A stretch of 64,000 nucleotides of DNA from contig NC_081152.1 of the NCBI RefSeq assembly GCF_958295425.1, forward strand, positions 23,382,015 to 23,446,014. The letters are read 5' to 3'. The notes under the pieces were generated by a model. It was not told where the DNA came from and searched no databases. It saw only the letters and a list, made by a program, of their open reading frames with translations. Numbering within the stretch: position 1 is the stretch's first letter; every line of letters starts with the position of its first letter. Both the position numbers and the translations under genes were made by a program. Of this stretch, positions 37,148-49,873 are shown in pieces. Origin of the DNA: Solea solea. Its lineage: Eukaryota > Chordata > Actinopteri > Pleuronectiformes > Soleidae.

Positions 37148-37899
37148 GTATCCTGTCTATTTAACAAGTAGGCTATACACTAAATATATCCCTCTATTCT
37201 TAAAAATTAGGTCCACTCTGAATGTTGATACGGTGTTGTAATTATTATTTTTTTTTTATGACAGTCTTTTCCATTCTTACAACGCACAGTTAACGTGACT
37301 GGATTCTGCTTTATCCGGGGAAAGAGGTTGACCCTCAGGCTTTGGACACCTACAGTATTTAGTTGATGACAACCCTTCCTTAACCCTCAGGCTTCATTAT
37401 GATTCATTTCCACTGTGTTAGTGCATATGGCACACTTTCTTGTAAGAAGGTCTCTTGGCGAATTGGAATTCAAATGAAAACATTTTATTAATAGATCAAT
37501 AGAACACTGAACATTGTTTTCACCATACACTTGAGTATATGGCAGGAATGTTCACTCCCAAGAATTGTTGTCATAAAAGATTAATACTTTTGTCCTGCAT
37601 CAGTCCTCCTCAAAACCACCAATCATTTCCATATTACAAATGTCCTCTTTTCAAATTAACATGTTTTATCTGATGCTACACAAAACTAACAATGCTTCAA
37701 AGTTAATATTGTGGGTAATCTTTGACATATTCAAGACTGATTAAAAAAAAATAGCCCAGCCACCCAACATTTGTCATATCTGTTGCCAGTACAACCCATG
37801 AAATGCTCATTTGTACTTGTCAGGAAGTCACTGCAGCTCTGACCTTGTAACCTAAATATGTTTCTGCTTCGAAATCACTTTGTTTCATACATGAGGCTA

Positions 37900-38644
37900 A
37901 TGTCTGGCGGATTATACCAATCTTAGCCAATCTTCATCACTAAGTTTTATGTTAAATCCTGATTCCCATCTTTTTTTTTAATGTATTTTGTAGCATTTTC
38001 TTATATAGTCCCAATATAATTCTAATTGTGGTTTCTTTGTATGCGTTGATTATGATGATCTGGATCACACTATTCACTTCTCAGGAGGGGTCCATCCTGA
38101 TCTCTTTCATATAGTAGTCTCTAAGTTGCAGGAATCCACAGAATTCATGATTGATTATCTAAATCCTTTTTTTCTGTCATATTTTGGAAACTCTCAAGCT
38201 GTCATCTTTCACCAAAACACACCATGCTGTGATTCCCTTGGTTGTTCACTGTTTAAATCCTATATCGTACCTAGTCGGTGTAAAATTGCTATCATATTCA
38301 ATAAATTAGTGTCTTTCTGTATCTTATATTTTTTTATTATGCTGAACCATATTTTGTATGTGAACATCGTGATTGTGTCTATTTGGTTTTGAATCTTCTT
38401 GTATGTTTCTTTATCCCCAATTATATTCTGTACTGGGTTTTCTCCAAACTCTTTTTCTATTTCATTTCACTGTGTCTGGTTTGCACCAACCTACAATATA
38501 TCTCAATTGGGCCGCATGGTAGTATTCCTTTAATTTTGGAAGTCTCATCCCTCCTTCTTCTTTAGGCAGCTGGAGAGTTTCCAGTCTTATCGTGGGTCTT
38601 TTGCCACCCCAACTAAACTTTGATATAATTTTATTCCAGCTCAT
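37900..38644 (-). pseudogene. Old L1 ORF2 3' fragment
   Basis: The minus strand reads SWNKIISKFSWGGKRPTIRL, then LPKEEGGMRLPKL and YYHAAQLRYIVGWC. This aligns by eye with the post-RT region of the intact ORF2 in this window (KFLWLNKKARIKYK, PNLRNYYWAAQLRALILW). Further down, decayed pieces such as LSDEDWLRL match ORF2 C-terminal sequence. Stops and frameshifts are many. The right-arm copy is at 54300-55230 (plus). Confidence 0.8.
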
Positions 38645-38879
38645 AAATTGGGGTTTGGGGGACCTCTACTGGTAGGGCTTGGAATAGGTATAAGGGTCAG
38701 GGTCAGCGAGTCGGCAGCACCCACAGCAACAACTTTGGCTCTTTCTCTCCCACTCCTGAATTCCCCGCTCCATAGCCTGATGATGATCATGAAACACCTT
38801 TTGTAGAGAGAAAAAGAAAAGAAAAGCTTGTTATAAAATAAATATATATAAATATATATATATATTATAAAATGACGAC

Positions 38880-39500
38880 AAACCCACACCATAGCTTCCC
38901 CCCAAACATTTATGACCTTCCCCAAAGTTTCATCTTGGAATACCCATGGCATCCAATCAAATTCTTTTAGAGCCCAACAAATTAAATTCTTGTTGAAAAC
39001 TGACTTTGACATATTATGTTGTCAAGAACTGAGACTGAACACAAGTAAAGAGTAAAGGTATCCAGCATGTGGAACAAAGGTCTAAGTGTAATTTCTATTG
39101 GCGAAAGTAAAGCTGATGGTGTGGGGATCTTTTTTCTAAAACTGGTGATGTCACTATTATTCGTAAAACGAATGATTTCCTAATTTAATTCCTTGTAGAT
39201 TGCTCATGTTGGATTGTTTTTACCGAGGAGAAAAAATACGAACGATACACGTGTACACCTCTCATGAGAGAACAAACATTTTTCAACTTTTTAAAAGACT
39301 TAAAGAACCGCTATTGGTCGGATACAAATTTATTTTATGTGGCGACTTTAACACTGTCATCGATGTAAACGACAGAGTGAGCTCTAAAGTCTTGAAACTC
39401 AGCTCTGATGGTAATCGCTGGACTCAATTCAATGCTTATGTAGACTAATTGTGATCTTAACAAGTCCTGGCAAATTAAAGTAGGCACAAGGCACCATGAC
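38880..39500 (+). pseudogene. Old L1 ORF2 endonuclease fragment, inverted
   Basis: The plus strand reads SWNTHGIQSN and LLKTDFDILC, then later HERTNIFQLFKRLKEPLL and ILCGDFNTVIDVNDR, the first half of an APE-type endonuclease. It points opposite to the 3' fragment beside it (37900-38644). The right-arm copy is 53520-54090 (minus). Confidence 0.8.
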
Positions 39501-40058
39501 GTCCAATCTGAAGCAGCATCCTGCAATTTGTCTTCTTATGTCATCACTTTTTTTCAAAGGATGTATGTTACAGTATTTTAAATAAAATACACATAATGGA
39601 AATATATTGGTACAAAATCTGAAGGAATTTTTCATCATCTCCAGAAAAGCGCATATTTTGTATTTTAAATAGGTATTTTTTTTAATACATGTATCAGAAA
39701 TACTTCCCATCCCTGCTTAGAGACATTACGTGAAGGTTGAAAATTGTGTCGCTTTAAATAAAACCCATAACATGAGAAAATAAATTGAAGCACAATATAT
39801 AATGATTATGTATAGAAAATGCACTCTGATTTTCGCAGTTGAAGCACAAGAATCTGGATCTTTACAAAACAAATGTTATCTATCCGCAATTCCTATACTC
39901 CTATTCCAAATATGTTTGTGATTTAAACAGCATTTGTCTAGTGTAATTAGTGATACTTTTGCAGTAGTATATTTATTGTGAGACACAATTATACATTTTT
40001 CCCAAATCTGTCCATGCCTCATCCATCTCTTCCTCTCCCTTCTTGTCTTCCTCCTCAG

Positions 40059-40254
40059 CACATGGAGAAGATCTCCATGCTGGCTTTCCATCCAGTTAAG
40101 ATGCACAGCTGCTATGAGAAGGTGGTGAACCTGAGCCTTTGAGGGTCTGCAGCAACAGTTTGACGTGAGCGGCCCGTCAGTGTTTGTCCAAAGGGCCCAG
40201 ATCTCCATGAGAGAGGTGAAACCTCAACTACTGACTAACCAGTCTAATATAGGT
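40059..40254 (+). pseudogene. Frameshifted exon, unidentified host gene
   Basis: After a strong acceptor (CTTCCTCCTCAG) the frame reads HMEKISMLAFHPVKMHSCYE and continues to NLSL. It then breaks, and resumes one frame over; the right arm gives RVCSNKFDVSG and SEFVQRAQIPMREVKPQLL. The same break, at CCTTTGAGG, is present in both arms, so the damage predates the arm duplication. The protein is not recognised. Confidence 0.5.
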
Positions 40255-40633
40255 TATTGGTTAACTGGTTAACACAATGGGAAGTTTCTATGAGAGCTAA
40301 TCATTTTATTGACACTCATTTTATTTCTTGATCATTTTCCTACACTGTAGCTCCTGTTTGACTAGAGTTTGTCAAATAGTTGAATGATGAGGTTCTGACT
40401 GTGGCATTGATCAAGGACACAGTAGAACTAAAGGTGAACATCTTTTGGCGGTTTGATAACTCAGTGGACAGTTAAATAGATATAGTTGTCAAGCCACAAT
40501 ACAGACTGTGGAACTGGGTGTAGTACATTATCACATTATTTCATGGGATATTCCTATATGAGTCAGTTTGTCTGGTGTTACATGCATGTATGTCACAAAG
40601 TTAGGTACAAAACTACAAATTGTGTTTTACTAG

Positions 40634-40726
40634 ATGTATGAGCAGATCCTTCATCGGAGTCTCGAGTCTCAGGGTACAGAGGAGCTGTGTAAGATCATCC
40701 AGCACTGCCAGGACAGAGTCATTAAG
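40634..40726 (+). pseudogene. 31-codon exon, unidentified host gene
   Basis: TTTTACTAG precedes and GTAATA follows a 93-nt open segment coding MYEQILHRSLESQGTEELCK and CQDRVIK. In the right arm (52597-52689, minus) it stays open with two conservative changes (Y to F, R to Q). It lies 380 bp downstream of the frameshifted exon in the same orientation, so both probably come from one gene. Confidence 0.5.
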
Positions 40727-40840
40727 GTAATACACAAAGAAAATTCTTGCATAACATCTACATTAATATCTAATAATATTACACCTGGCATACTCCAGCC
40801 CTGGGAGTGAAACTTTTGGTCTGGCCTTGTTTTAGTGTTA

Positions 40841-41815
40841 AGGAAAATTCAGGTTCAACTTTATCAATTTATTAATTTTTGAGCAAGCGTCCAGGATACC
40901 GGGCAATATCCCAGCTTAATCCCTTCTGTGCATCTTCCTCTGATATTTTCAAGCCTCAACTTGCCAGCTCCATGTTTATTTTTATTATATCAAAAAATAT
41001 GAGTGTGTGGATGAGCTAACTCATGCTTTTGAAGCATGATGATGGTCGCCACAGCGGTCGTCTTCCAGATGGTGTTAGATAGAAAATAAAAACTCCAAAC
41101 TCAAGGAATAAACACTTGACTTTTGCGAGAACAGGTGAACGTCACATAGTGTACCCTAAGACATTATTGCTCTGGACCATAATCAAGTGGACTGATAAGA
41201 GATTACCGGCATCTAGTGAAATGTGCCAGTACACAAATAAAAGTGTCGGTTCTGTGTACTGGACAGTACCGGGCCACTTCTAGTTAATAATTGTACTGTA
41301 GTGACAGTGATGGTATTTTATGCACACTTAATGTCTCTTATGTGATCTTATTCTTTCACAAACAAGTGCACAATAAAAATTCACTGGGAATTCTAAACAG
41401 CACATTGCAATTTATTCAATTATTATTGAAGTATTGATCAGTAATACAGTGAAAATTAAAGGAAATGTTTAAGGTGTGCGCCCCTAAATGTTCTGCTTGC
41501 TCTCCTAAAACATTCAGTTATAGGGGGGGCTACTGTGCTCCTAGTAAAAAGTTAGTCTGGTGACCTGCATACATTGTTCTAAAGGGTGTATGGTCTTAGT
41601 TCCTCTTCAGTAGAGCTGCATGTCCACAATGTAAATTTAATTTTACATTTAAATGCAGAGCTGTCAGTCACACCGTGTGTGATTGACAGCTCTGCATTTC
41701 ATGGTTGCAAAGTTGCAGTTATAGGTGGATTTGTAGTGGACAAGCTATCAGTATCTATCCCTTCTCTTATAACTATGGTTGTTTCTGGTTTCAAAAACTA
41801 ACATGGTGTTGCCCA
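40841..41815 (-). repeat. Flank segment B, copy 2 (inverted)
   Basis: The reverse strand matches 50816-51756. Relative to both other copies it lacks the ~690 bp found at 51757-52450 in the right arm; the start of that stretch is also present in copy 1 (5282-5625). The loss is therefore a deletion in this arm. Confidence 0.85.
41654..41700. repeat. 22-bp-arm hairpin
   Basis: AATGCAGAGCTGTCAGTCAC is followed within a few bases by its inverse with one mismatch, giving a ~22-bp stem with a very short loop. The right arm has the same hairpin at about 50911-50958. It is deleted from segment B of copy 1. Confidence 0.8.
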
Positions 41816-42665
41816 AAATACTAAACTCCAACATTTAAACAGGGGAGTCAGTGGCAACCCAAATAGTTGACACTTCCCAACCTTATGAGAACCTGCCTCT
41901 CAAAATGGGTTATGGATTCATATTTTATCTCTGACAAATGGAATGATGAAGAAGGCATGACAATATTATGGCTATATCATGACATGAGACAAGATATGAT
42001 CTTAGAATTTTGATATTATCATATCGTGATCGGGTATTTGTGATGAATTTTCCTGGTTTGAGAATTTTGGAGAAAATCAAGCTCAAAAGTCAAGATTTTG
42101 ACAATTATTTTGCAACAATTTGTGACTTTGCACTGCCCTCTAGTGGCCTAATATGATTTCCCATGAAATATGTCACCTGCTTTGCATACTACAGCTCCTT
42201 ATTTTTCCAGTGATCCCCTATATGTCCATATCTACTTTGGACTATAGGAGAAAGTCCATCTTAAATATTAATGCTGACTGAATTCTATTGCAACCATTCC
42301 TGAATTTGCACTTCTCCCTACTGGCCGAAACGTGCATTTTTTTAAGGTGGAATCGAAACTTAATGAAAATCGGAAGCGAATGTGGAGCCACCTTCAGCAT
42401 CATCATGTCATTGTTCCCAATAGAATGAGTGCGCGAGTTTTTGTTTTTTTATGTTAATAAAATGTCAATGTATTAATAATATAAATATAATGATGGTGAT
42501 GATAACAATAATAATATTAACAGCAATAATAATAATAATATTAATATGAATGATATGATTACAACAATAATGTGTGCTGTGAAAGCAACATTTGTTGAAA
42601 AAAACATTGTAGAAATATTTTTTTGAAGTTTGATTATGACAAATAACCATACAGTTAACTGAACA
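41816..42665 (-). repeat. Flank segment C, copy 1 (inverted)
   Basis: The reverse strand matches 49874-50815. It is AT-rich, with an AAT/ATA microsatellite near 42475-42545. No gene is seen. The site that carries the 68-bp insertion in the right arm is empty here. Confidence 0.85.
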
Positions 42666-45600
42666 AATGAAATGTACATCTTATAAGATATACTTCTGTA
42701 CTCTCAGTGTTTGATTTTGCAATGATTTCACTGTTTGGATGTGTTTTTCTATTGGTGTCTGTTTGTGTGCTCTATACGCTGAGATAAGGCTGTTTTCGGA
42801 TTTTTTAAATTTTTCTGCTGTCCCATAACATAAACCTCACAAATGAAGTTAACATCTTAAAAGATATACTTCTCTACCCTCAGTGTTTAATTTTGCAATG
42901 ATTTCACTGTTGGTTTGTGTTTTACTATTGGTGTCTGTTTGTGTGCGCATTACGCTGAGATAAGGCTGTTTCCGGATTTTTTTCATTTTTCTACTTTCCC
43001 ATAACATAAACCTCACAAATGAAGTTAACATCTTAAAAGATATACTTCTGTACCCTCAGTGTTTGATTTTTCCAATGATTTCACTGTTTGGGTGTGTTTT
43101 ACTATTGGTGTCTGTTTGTGTGCGCATTACGCTGAGATAAGGCTGTTTGCGGATTTTTTTCATTTTTCTACTGTCCCATAACATAATCCTGACAAATGAA
43201 GTTAACATCTTAAAAGAATTAGTTCTGTACCCTCAGTGTGTGATTTTGCAATGATTTCACTGTTTGGATGTGTTTTTCTATTGGTGTCTGTTTATGTGCG
43301 CATTCAACTGAGATAAGGCTGATTGCGGATTTTTTTCATTTTTCTACTGTCCCATAACATAAACCTCACAAATGAAGTTAACATCTTACAAGATGTGCTT
43401 ATGTACCCTCAGTGTTTGATTTTTCCAATGATTTCACTGTTTGGATGTGTTTTACTATTGGTGTATGTTTGTGCGCATTCAGCTGAGATAAGGCTGTTTC
43501 CGGATTTTTTTCATTTTTCTACTTTCCTATAACATAAACCTCAAAAATGAAGTTAACATCTTAAAATATTTAGATCTGTACCCTCAGTGTGTGATTTTGC
43601 AATGATTTCACTGTTTGGATGTGTTTTTCTATTGGTGTCTGTTTGTGTGCGCATTCAACTGAGATAAGGCTGTTTGCGGATTTTTTTCATTTTTCTACTG
43701 TCCCATAACATAAACCTCACAAATGAAGTTAACATCTCAAAAGATTTAGTCCTGTACCCTCAGTGTTTGATTTTTCCAATGATTTCACTGTTTGGATGTG
43801 TTTTACTATTGGTGTATGTTTGTGCGCATTCAGCTGAGATAAGGCTGTTTCCGGATTTTTTTCATTTTTCTACTTTCCCATAACATAAACCTCACAAATG
43901 AAGTTAACATCTTAAAAGATATACTTCTGTACCCTCAGTGTTTGATTTTTCCAATGATTTCACTGTTTGGGTGTGTTTTACTATTGGTGTCTGTTTGTGT
44001 GCGCATTACGATGAGATAAGGCTGTTTGCGGATTTTTTTCATTTTTCTACTGTCCCATAACATAATCCTGACAAATGAAGTTAACATCTTAAAAGAATTA
44101 GTTCTGTACCCTCAGTGTGTGATTTTGCAATGATTTCACTGTTTGGATGTGTTTTTCTATTGGTGTCTGTTTATGTGCGCATTCAGCTGAGATAATGCTG
44201 TTTGCGGATTTCTTTCATTTTTCTACTGTCCCATAACATAATCCTGACAAATGAAGTTAACATCTTAAAATATTTAGTCCTGTACCCTCAGTGTTTGATT
44301 TTGCAATGATTTCACTGTTGGGGTGTGTTTTTCTATTGGTGTCTGTTTGTGTGCGCATTCAGCTGAGATAAGGCTGTTTCCGGATTTTTTTAATTTTTCT
44401 GCTGTCCCATAACATAAACATCACAAATGAAGTCAACATCTTAAAAGATTTAGTTCTGTACCCTCAGTGTTTGATTTTGCAATGATTTCACTGTTGGGGT
44501 GTGTTTTTCTATTGGTGTCTGTTTGTGTGCTCTATACGCTGAGATAAGGCTGTTTTCGGATTTTTTTCATTTTTCGACTGTCCCGTAACAAAAACCTCAC
44601 AAATGAAGTTAACATCTTAAAAGATATACTTCTGTACCCTCAGTGTTTGATTTTTCCAATGATTTCACTGTTGGGATGTGTTTTTCTATTGGTGTCTGTT
44701 TGTGTGCGCATTCAGCTGAGATAAGGCTGTTTCCGGATTTTCTAAATTTTTCTGCTGTCCCATAACATAATCCTGACAAATGAAGTTAACATCTTAAAAG
44801 AATTAGTTCTGTACCCTCAGTGTGTGATTTTGCAATGATTTCACTGTTTGGATGTGTTTTTCTATTGGTGTCTGTTTATGTGCGCATTCAACTGAGATAA
44901 GGCTGATTGCGGATTTTTTTCATTTTTCTACTGTCCCATAACATAAACCTCACAAATGAAGTCAACATCTTAAAAGATTTAGTTCTGTACCCTCAGTGTT
45001 TGATTTTTCAATGATTTCACTGTTTGGATGTGTTTTACTATTGGTGTATGTTTGTGCGCATTCAGCTGAGATAAGGCTGTTTCCGGATTTTTTTCATTTT
45101 TCTACTTTCCTATAACATAAACCTCAAAAATGAAGTTAACATCTTAAAATATTTAGATCTGTACCCTCAGTGTGTGATTTTGCAATGATTTCACTGTTTG
45201 GATGTGTTTTTCTATTGGTGTCTGTTTGTGTGCGCATTCAACTGAGATAAGGCTGTTTGCGGATTTTTTTCATTTTTCTACTGTCCCATAACATAAACCT
45301 CACAAATGAAGTTAACATCTTAAAAGATTTAGTCCTGTACCCTCAGTGTTTGATTTTTCCAATGATTTCACTGTTTGGATGTGTTTTACTATTGGTGTAT
45401 GTTTGTGCGCATTCAGCTGAGATAAGGCTGTTTCCGGATTTTTTTCATTTTTCTACTGTCCCATAACATAAACCTCACAAATGAAGTTAACATCTTAAAA
45501 GATTTAGTCCTGTACCCTCAGTGTTTGATTTTGAAATGATTTCACTGTTGGGATGTGTTTTTCTATTGGTGTCTGTTTGTGTGCTCTATACGCTGAGATA

Positions 45601-48600
45601 AGGCTGTTTTCGGATTTTTTTTCATTTTTCGACTGTCCCATAACATAAACCTCACAAATGAAGTTAACATCTTAAAAGATATACTTCTGTACCCTCAGTG
45701 TTTGATTTTTCCAATGATTTCACTGTTTGGGTGTGTTTTACTATTGGTGTCTGTTTGTGTGCGCATTACGCTGAGATAAGGCTGTTTGCGGATTTTTTTC
45801 ATTTTTCTACTGTCCCATAACATAATCCTGACAAATGAAGTTAACATCTTAAAAGAATTAGTTCTGTACCCCAGTGTGTGATTTTGCAATGATTTCACTG
45901 TTTGGATGTGTTTTTCTATTGGTGTCTGTTTATGTGCGCATTCAACTGAGATAAGGCTGATTGCGGATTTTTTTCATTTTTCTACTGTCCCATAACATAA
46001 ACCTCACAAATGAAGTTAACATCTTACAAGATGTGCTTATGTACCCTCAGTCTTTGATTTTTCCAATGATTTCAATGTTTGGATGTGTTTTACTATTGGT
46101 GTATGTTTGTGCGCATTCAGCTGAGATAAGGCTGTTTCCGGATTTTTTTCATTTTCCTACTTTCCCATAACATAAACCTCAAAAATGAAGTTAACATCTT
46201 AAAATATTTAGTTCTGTACCCTCAGTGTTTGATTTTGCAATGATTTCACTGTTGGGATGTGTTTTTCTATTGGTGTCTGTTATGTGTGCGCATTCAGCTG
46301 AGATAATGCTGTTTGCGGATTTCTTTCATTTTTCTACTGTCCCATAACATAATCCTGACAAATGAAGTTAACATCTTAAAATATTTAGTCCTGTACCCTC
46401 AGTGTTTGATTTTGCAATGATTTCACTGTTGGGGTGTGTTTTTCTATTGGTGTCTGTTTGTGTGCGCATTCAGCTGAGATAAGGCTGTTTCCGGATTTTT
46501 TTAATTTTTCTGCTGTCCCATAACATAAACATCACAAATGAAGTCAACATCTTAAAAGATTTAGTTCTGTACCCTCAGTGTTTGATTTTGCAATGATTTC
46601 ACTGTTGGGGTGTGTTTTTCTATTGGTGTCTGTTTGTGTGCTCTATACGCTGAGATAAGGCTGTTTTCGGATTTTTTTCATTTTTCGACTGTCCCATAAC
46701 AAAAACCTCACAAATGAAGTTAACATCTTAAAAGATATACTTCTGTACCCTCAGTGTTTGATTTTTCCAATGATTTCACTGTTGGGATGTGTTTTTCTAT
46801 TGGTGTCTGTTTGTGTGCGCATTCAGCTGAGATAAGGCTGTTTCCGGATTTTCTAAATTTTTCTGCTGTCCCATAACATAAACATCACAAATGAAGTCAA
46901 CATCTTAAAAGATTTAGTTCTGTACCCTCAGTGTTTAATTTTGCAATGATTTCACTGTTTGGATGTGTTTTACTATTGGTGTCTGTTTGTGTGCGCATTC
47001 AACTGAGATAAGGCTGTTTGCGGATTTTTTTCATTTTTCTACTGTCCCATAACATAATCCTGACAAATGAAGTTAACATCTTAAAAGAATTAGTTCTGTA
47101 CCCTCAGTGTGTGATTTTGCAATGATTTCACTGTTTGGATGTGTTTTTCTATTGGTGTCTGTTTATGTGCGCATTCAACTGAGATAAGGCTGATTGCGGA
47201 TTTTTTTCATTTTTCTACTGTCCCATAACATAAACCTCACAAATGAAGTCAACATCTTAAAAGATTTAGTTCTGTACCCTCAGTGTTTGATTTTGCAATG
47301 ATTTCACTGTTGGGGTGTGTTTTTCTATTGGTGTATGTTTGTGCGCATTCAGCTGAGATAAGGCTGTTTCCGGATTTTTTTCATTTTTCTACTTTCCTAT
47401 AACATAAACCTCAAAAATGAAGTTAACATCTTAAAATATTTAGATCTGTACCCTCAGTGTGTGATTTTGCAATGATTTCACTGTTTGGATGTGTTTTTCT
47501 ATTGGTGTCTGTTTGTGTGCGCATTCAACTGAGATAAGGCTGTTTGCGGATTTTTTTCATTTTTCTACTGTCCCATAACATAAACCTCACAAATGAAGTT
47601 AACATCTTAAAAGATTTAGTCCTGTACCCTCAGTGTTTGATTTTTCCAATGATTTCACTGTTTGGATGTGTTTTACTATTGGTGTATGTTTGTGCGCATT
47701 CAGCTGAGATAAGGCTGTTTCCGGATTTTTTTCATTTTTCTACTGTCCCATAACATAAACCTCACAAATGAAGTTAACATCTTAAAAGATTTAGTCCTGT
47801 ACCCTCAGTGTTTGATTTTGAAATGATTTCACTGTTGGGATGTGTTTTTCTATTGGTGTCTGTTTGTGTGCTCTATACGCTGAGATAAGGCTGTTTTCGG
47901 ATTTTTTTTCATTTTTCGACTGTCCCATAACAAAAACCTCACAAATGAAGTTAACATCTTAAAATATATACTTCTGTACCCTCAGTGTTTGATTTTTCCA
48001 ATGATTTCACTGTTGGGATGTGTTTTTCTATTGGTGTCTGTTTGTGTGCGCATTACGCTGAGATAAGGCTGTTTCCGGATTTTTTTCATTTTTCTACTTT
48101 CCCATAACATAAACCTCACAAATGAAGTTAACATCTTAAGATATTTAGTTCTGTACCCTCAGTGTGTGATTTTGCAATGATTTCACTGTTTGGATGTGTT
48201 TTTCTATTGGTGTCTGTTAGTGTGCGCATTCAACTGAGATAATGCTGTTTGCGGATTTTTTTCATTTTTCTACTTTCCCATAACATAAACCTCACAAATG
48301 AAGTTAACATCTTAAAATATTTAGTTCTGTACCCTCAGTGTGTGATTTTGCAATGATTTCACTGTTTGGATGTGTTTTTCTATTGGTGTCTGTTTGTGTG
48401 CGCATTCAGCTGAGATAAGGCTGTTTCCGGATTTTCTAAATTTTTCTGCTGTCCCATAACATAAACATCACAAATGAAGTCAACATCTTAAAAGATTTAG
48501 TTCTGTACCCTCAGTGTTTGATTTTGCAATGATTTCACTGTTGGGGTGTGTTTTTCTATTGGTGTCTGTTTGTGTGCTCTATACGCTGAGATAAGGCTGT

Positions 48601-49705
48601 TTCCGGATTTTTTTCATTTTTCTACTTTCCCATAACATAAACCTCACAAATGAAGTTAACATCTTAAAAGATATACTTCTGTACCCTCAGTGTTTGATTT
48701 TTCCAATGATTTCACTGTTGGGATGTGTTTTTCTATTGGTGTCTGTTTGTGTGCGCATTCAGCTGAGATAAGGCTGTTTCCGGATTTTCTAAATTTTTCT
48801 GCTGTCCCATAACATAATCCTGACAAATGAAGTTAACATCTTTAAATATTTAGTTCTGTACCCTCAGTGTTTGATTTTGCAATGATTTCACTGTTGGGGT
48901 GTGTTTTTCTATTGGTGTCTGTTTGTGTGCTCTATACGCTGAGATAAGGCTGTTTCCGGATTTTTTTCATTTTTCTACTTTCCCATAACATAAACCTCAC
49001 AAATGAAGTTAACATCTTAAAAGATATACTTCTGTACCCTCAGTGTTTGATTTTTCCAATGATTTCACTGTTGGGATGTGTTTTTCTATTGGTGTCTGTT
49101 TGTGTGCGCATTCAGCTGAGATAAGGCTGTTTCCGGATTTTCTAAATTTTTCTGCTGTCCCATAACATAATCCTGACAAATGAAGTTAACATCTTTAAAT
49201 ATTTAGTTCTGTACCCTCAGTGTTTGATTTTGCAATGATTTCACTGTTGGGGTGTGTTTTTCTATTGGTGTCTGTTTGTGTGCTCTATACGCTGAGATAA
49301 GGCTGTTTTCGGATTTTTTTCATTTTTCGACTGTCCCATAACAAAAACCTCACAAATGAAGTTAACATCTTAAAAGATATACTTCTCTACCCTCAGTGTT
49401 TGATTTTCCAATGATTTCACTGTTTGGATGTGTTTTTCTATTGGTGTCTGTGTGTGTGCGCATTCAACTGAGATAAGGCTGTCTGCGGATTTTTTTCATT
49501 TTTCTACTGTCCCATAACATAAACCTCACAAATGAAGTTAACATCTTAAAAGATTTAGTTCTGTACCCTCAGTGTTTGATTTTGCAATGATTTCACTGTT
49601 GGGATGTGTTTTTCTATTGGTGTCCGTTATGTGTGCGCATTCAGCTGAGATAAGGTTTGTTTCCGGATTTTTTTCATTTTTCGACTGTCCCATAACACAA
49701 ACCTC
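42666..49705 (+). repeat. Array 2: U1b satellite, ~40 monomers
   Basis: Tandem monomers of 175-177 bp, read as GATTTTGCAATGATTTCACT, later GCGCATTCAGCTGAGATAAG and GTTAACATCTTAAAAGAT. Monomer variants such as GCTCTATACGCTGAG or TTTTTCCAATG recur at fixed distances. Matching frames at 43674/45961 and at 45257/47544 are both 2287 bp apart (13 monomers), so there is a higher-order repeat. There is no linker X, U2 or LINE tail here, unlike array 1. Confidence 0.9.
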
Positions 49706-49873
49706 ACAAATGAAGTTAACATCTTAAAAGATTTAGTTCTGTACCCTCAGTGTTTGATTTTGCAATGATTTCACTGTTGGGATGTGTTTTTCTACATCCC
49801 AACAGTGAAATTATTGCAAAATCAAACACTGAGGGTACAGAACCAAATCTTTTAAGATGTTAACTTCATTTGT
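49706..49873. repeat. Near-perfect fold-back at array 2 end
   Basis: The 80-bp arms 49706-49785 and 49794-49873 are inverse copies with two mismatches, separated by the 8-nt loop GTTTTTCT. The left arm is ordinary U1b. The right arm is the same monomer inverted and continues into segment C. This is the inner junction of the palindrome. Confidence 0.9.

Larger units (their letters stand above)
36932..40840 (-). repeat. Flank segment E, copy 1 (inverted)
   Basis: The reverse strand matches 52450-55949. It contains a CpG-rich first-exon candidate, a 5'-inverted L1 fragment, and two further exon-like pieces. Sequence at about 39430-39828 has no partner in the right arm. From 37148 to 37900 I see no feature beyond simple A/T runs. 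Confidence 0.85.

Noticed and set aside
41586..41801. 71-codon ORF conserved in both arms (also 50809-51024).
   Set aside because: It runs through the hairpin in both directions. Conservation is explained by the duplication, and composition is not protein-like.
43323..43532. 69-codon ORFs recurring through array 2.
   Set aside because: Satellite monomers read in one frame; their spacing was useful for finding the higher-order period but they do not encode a gene.
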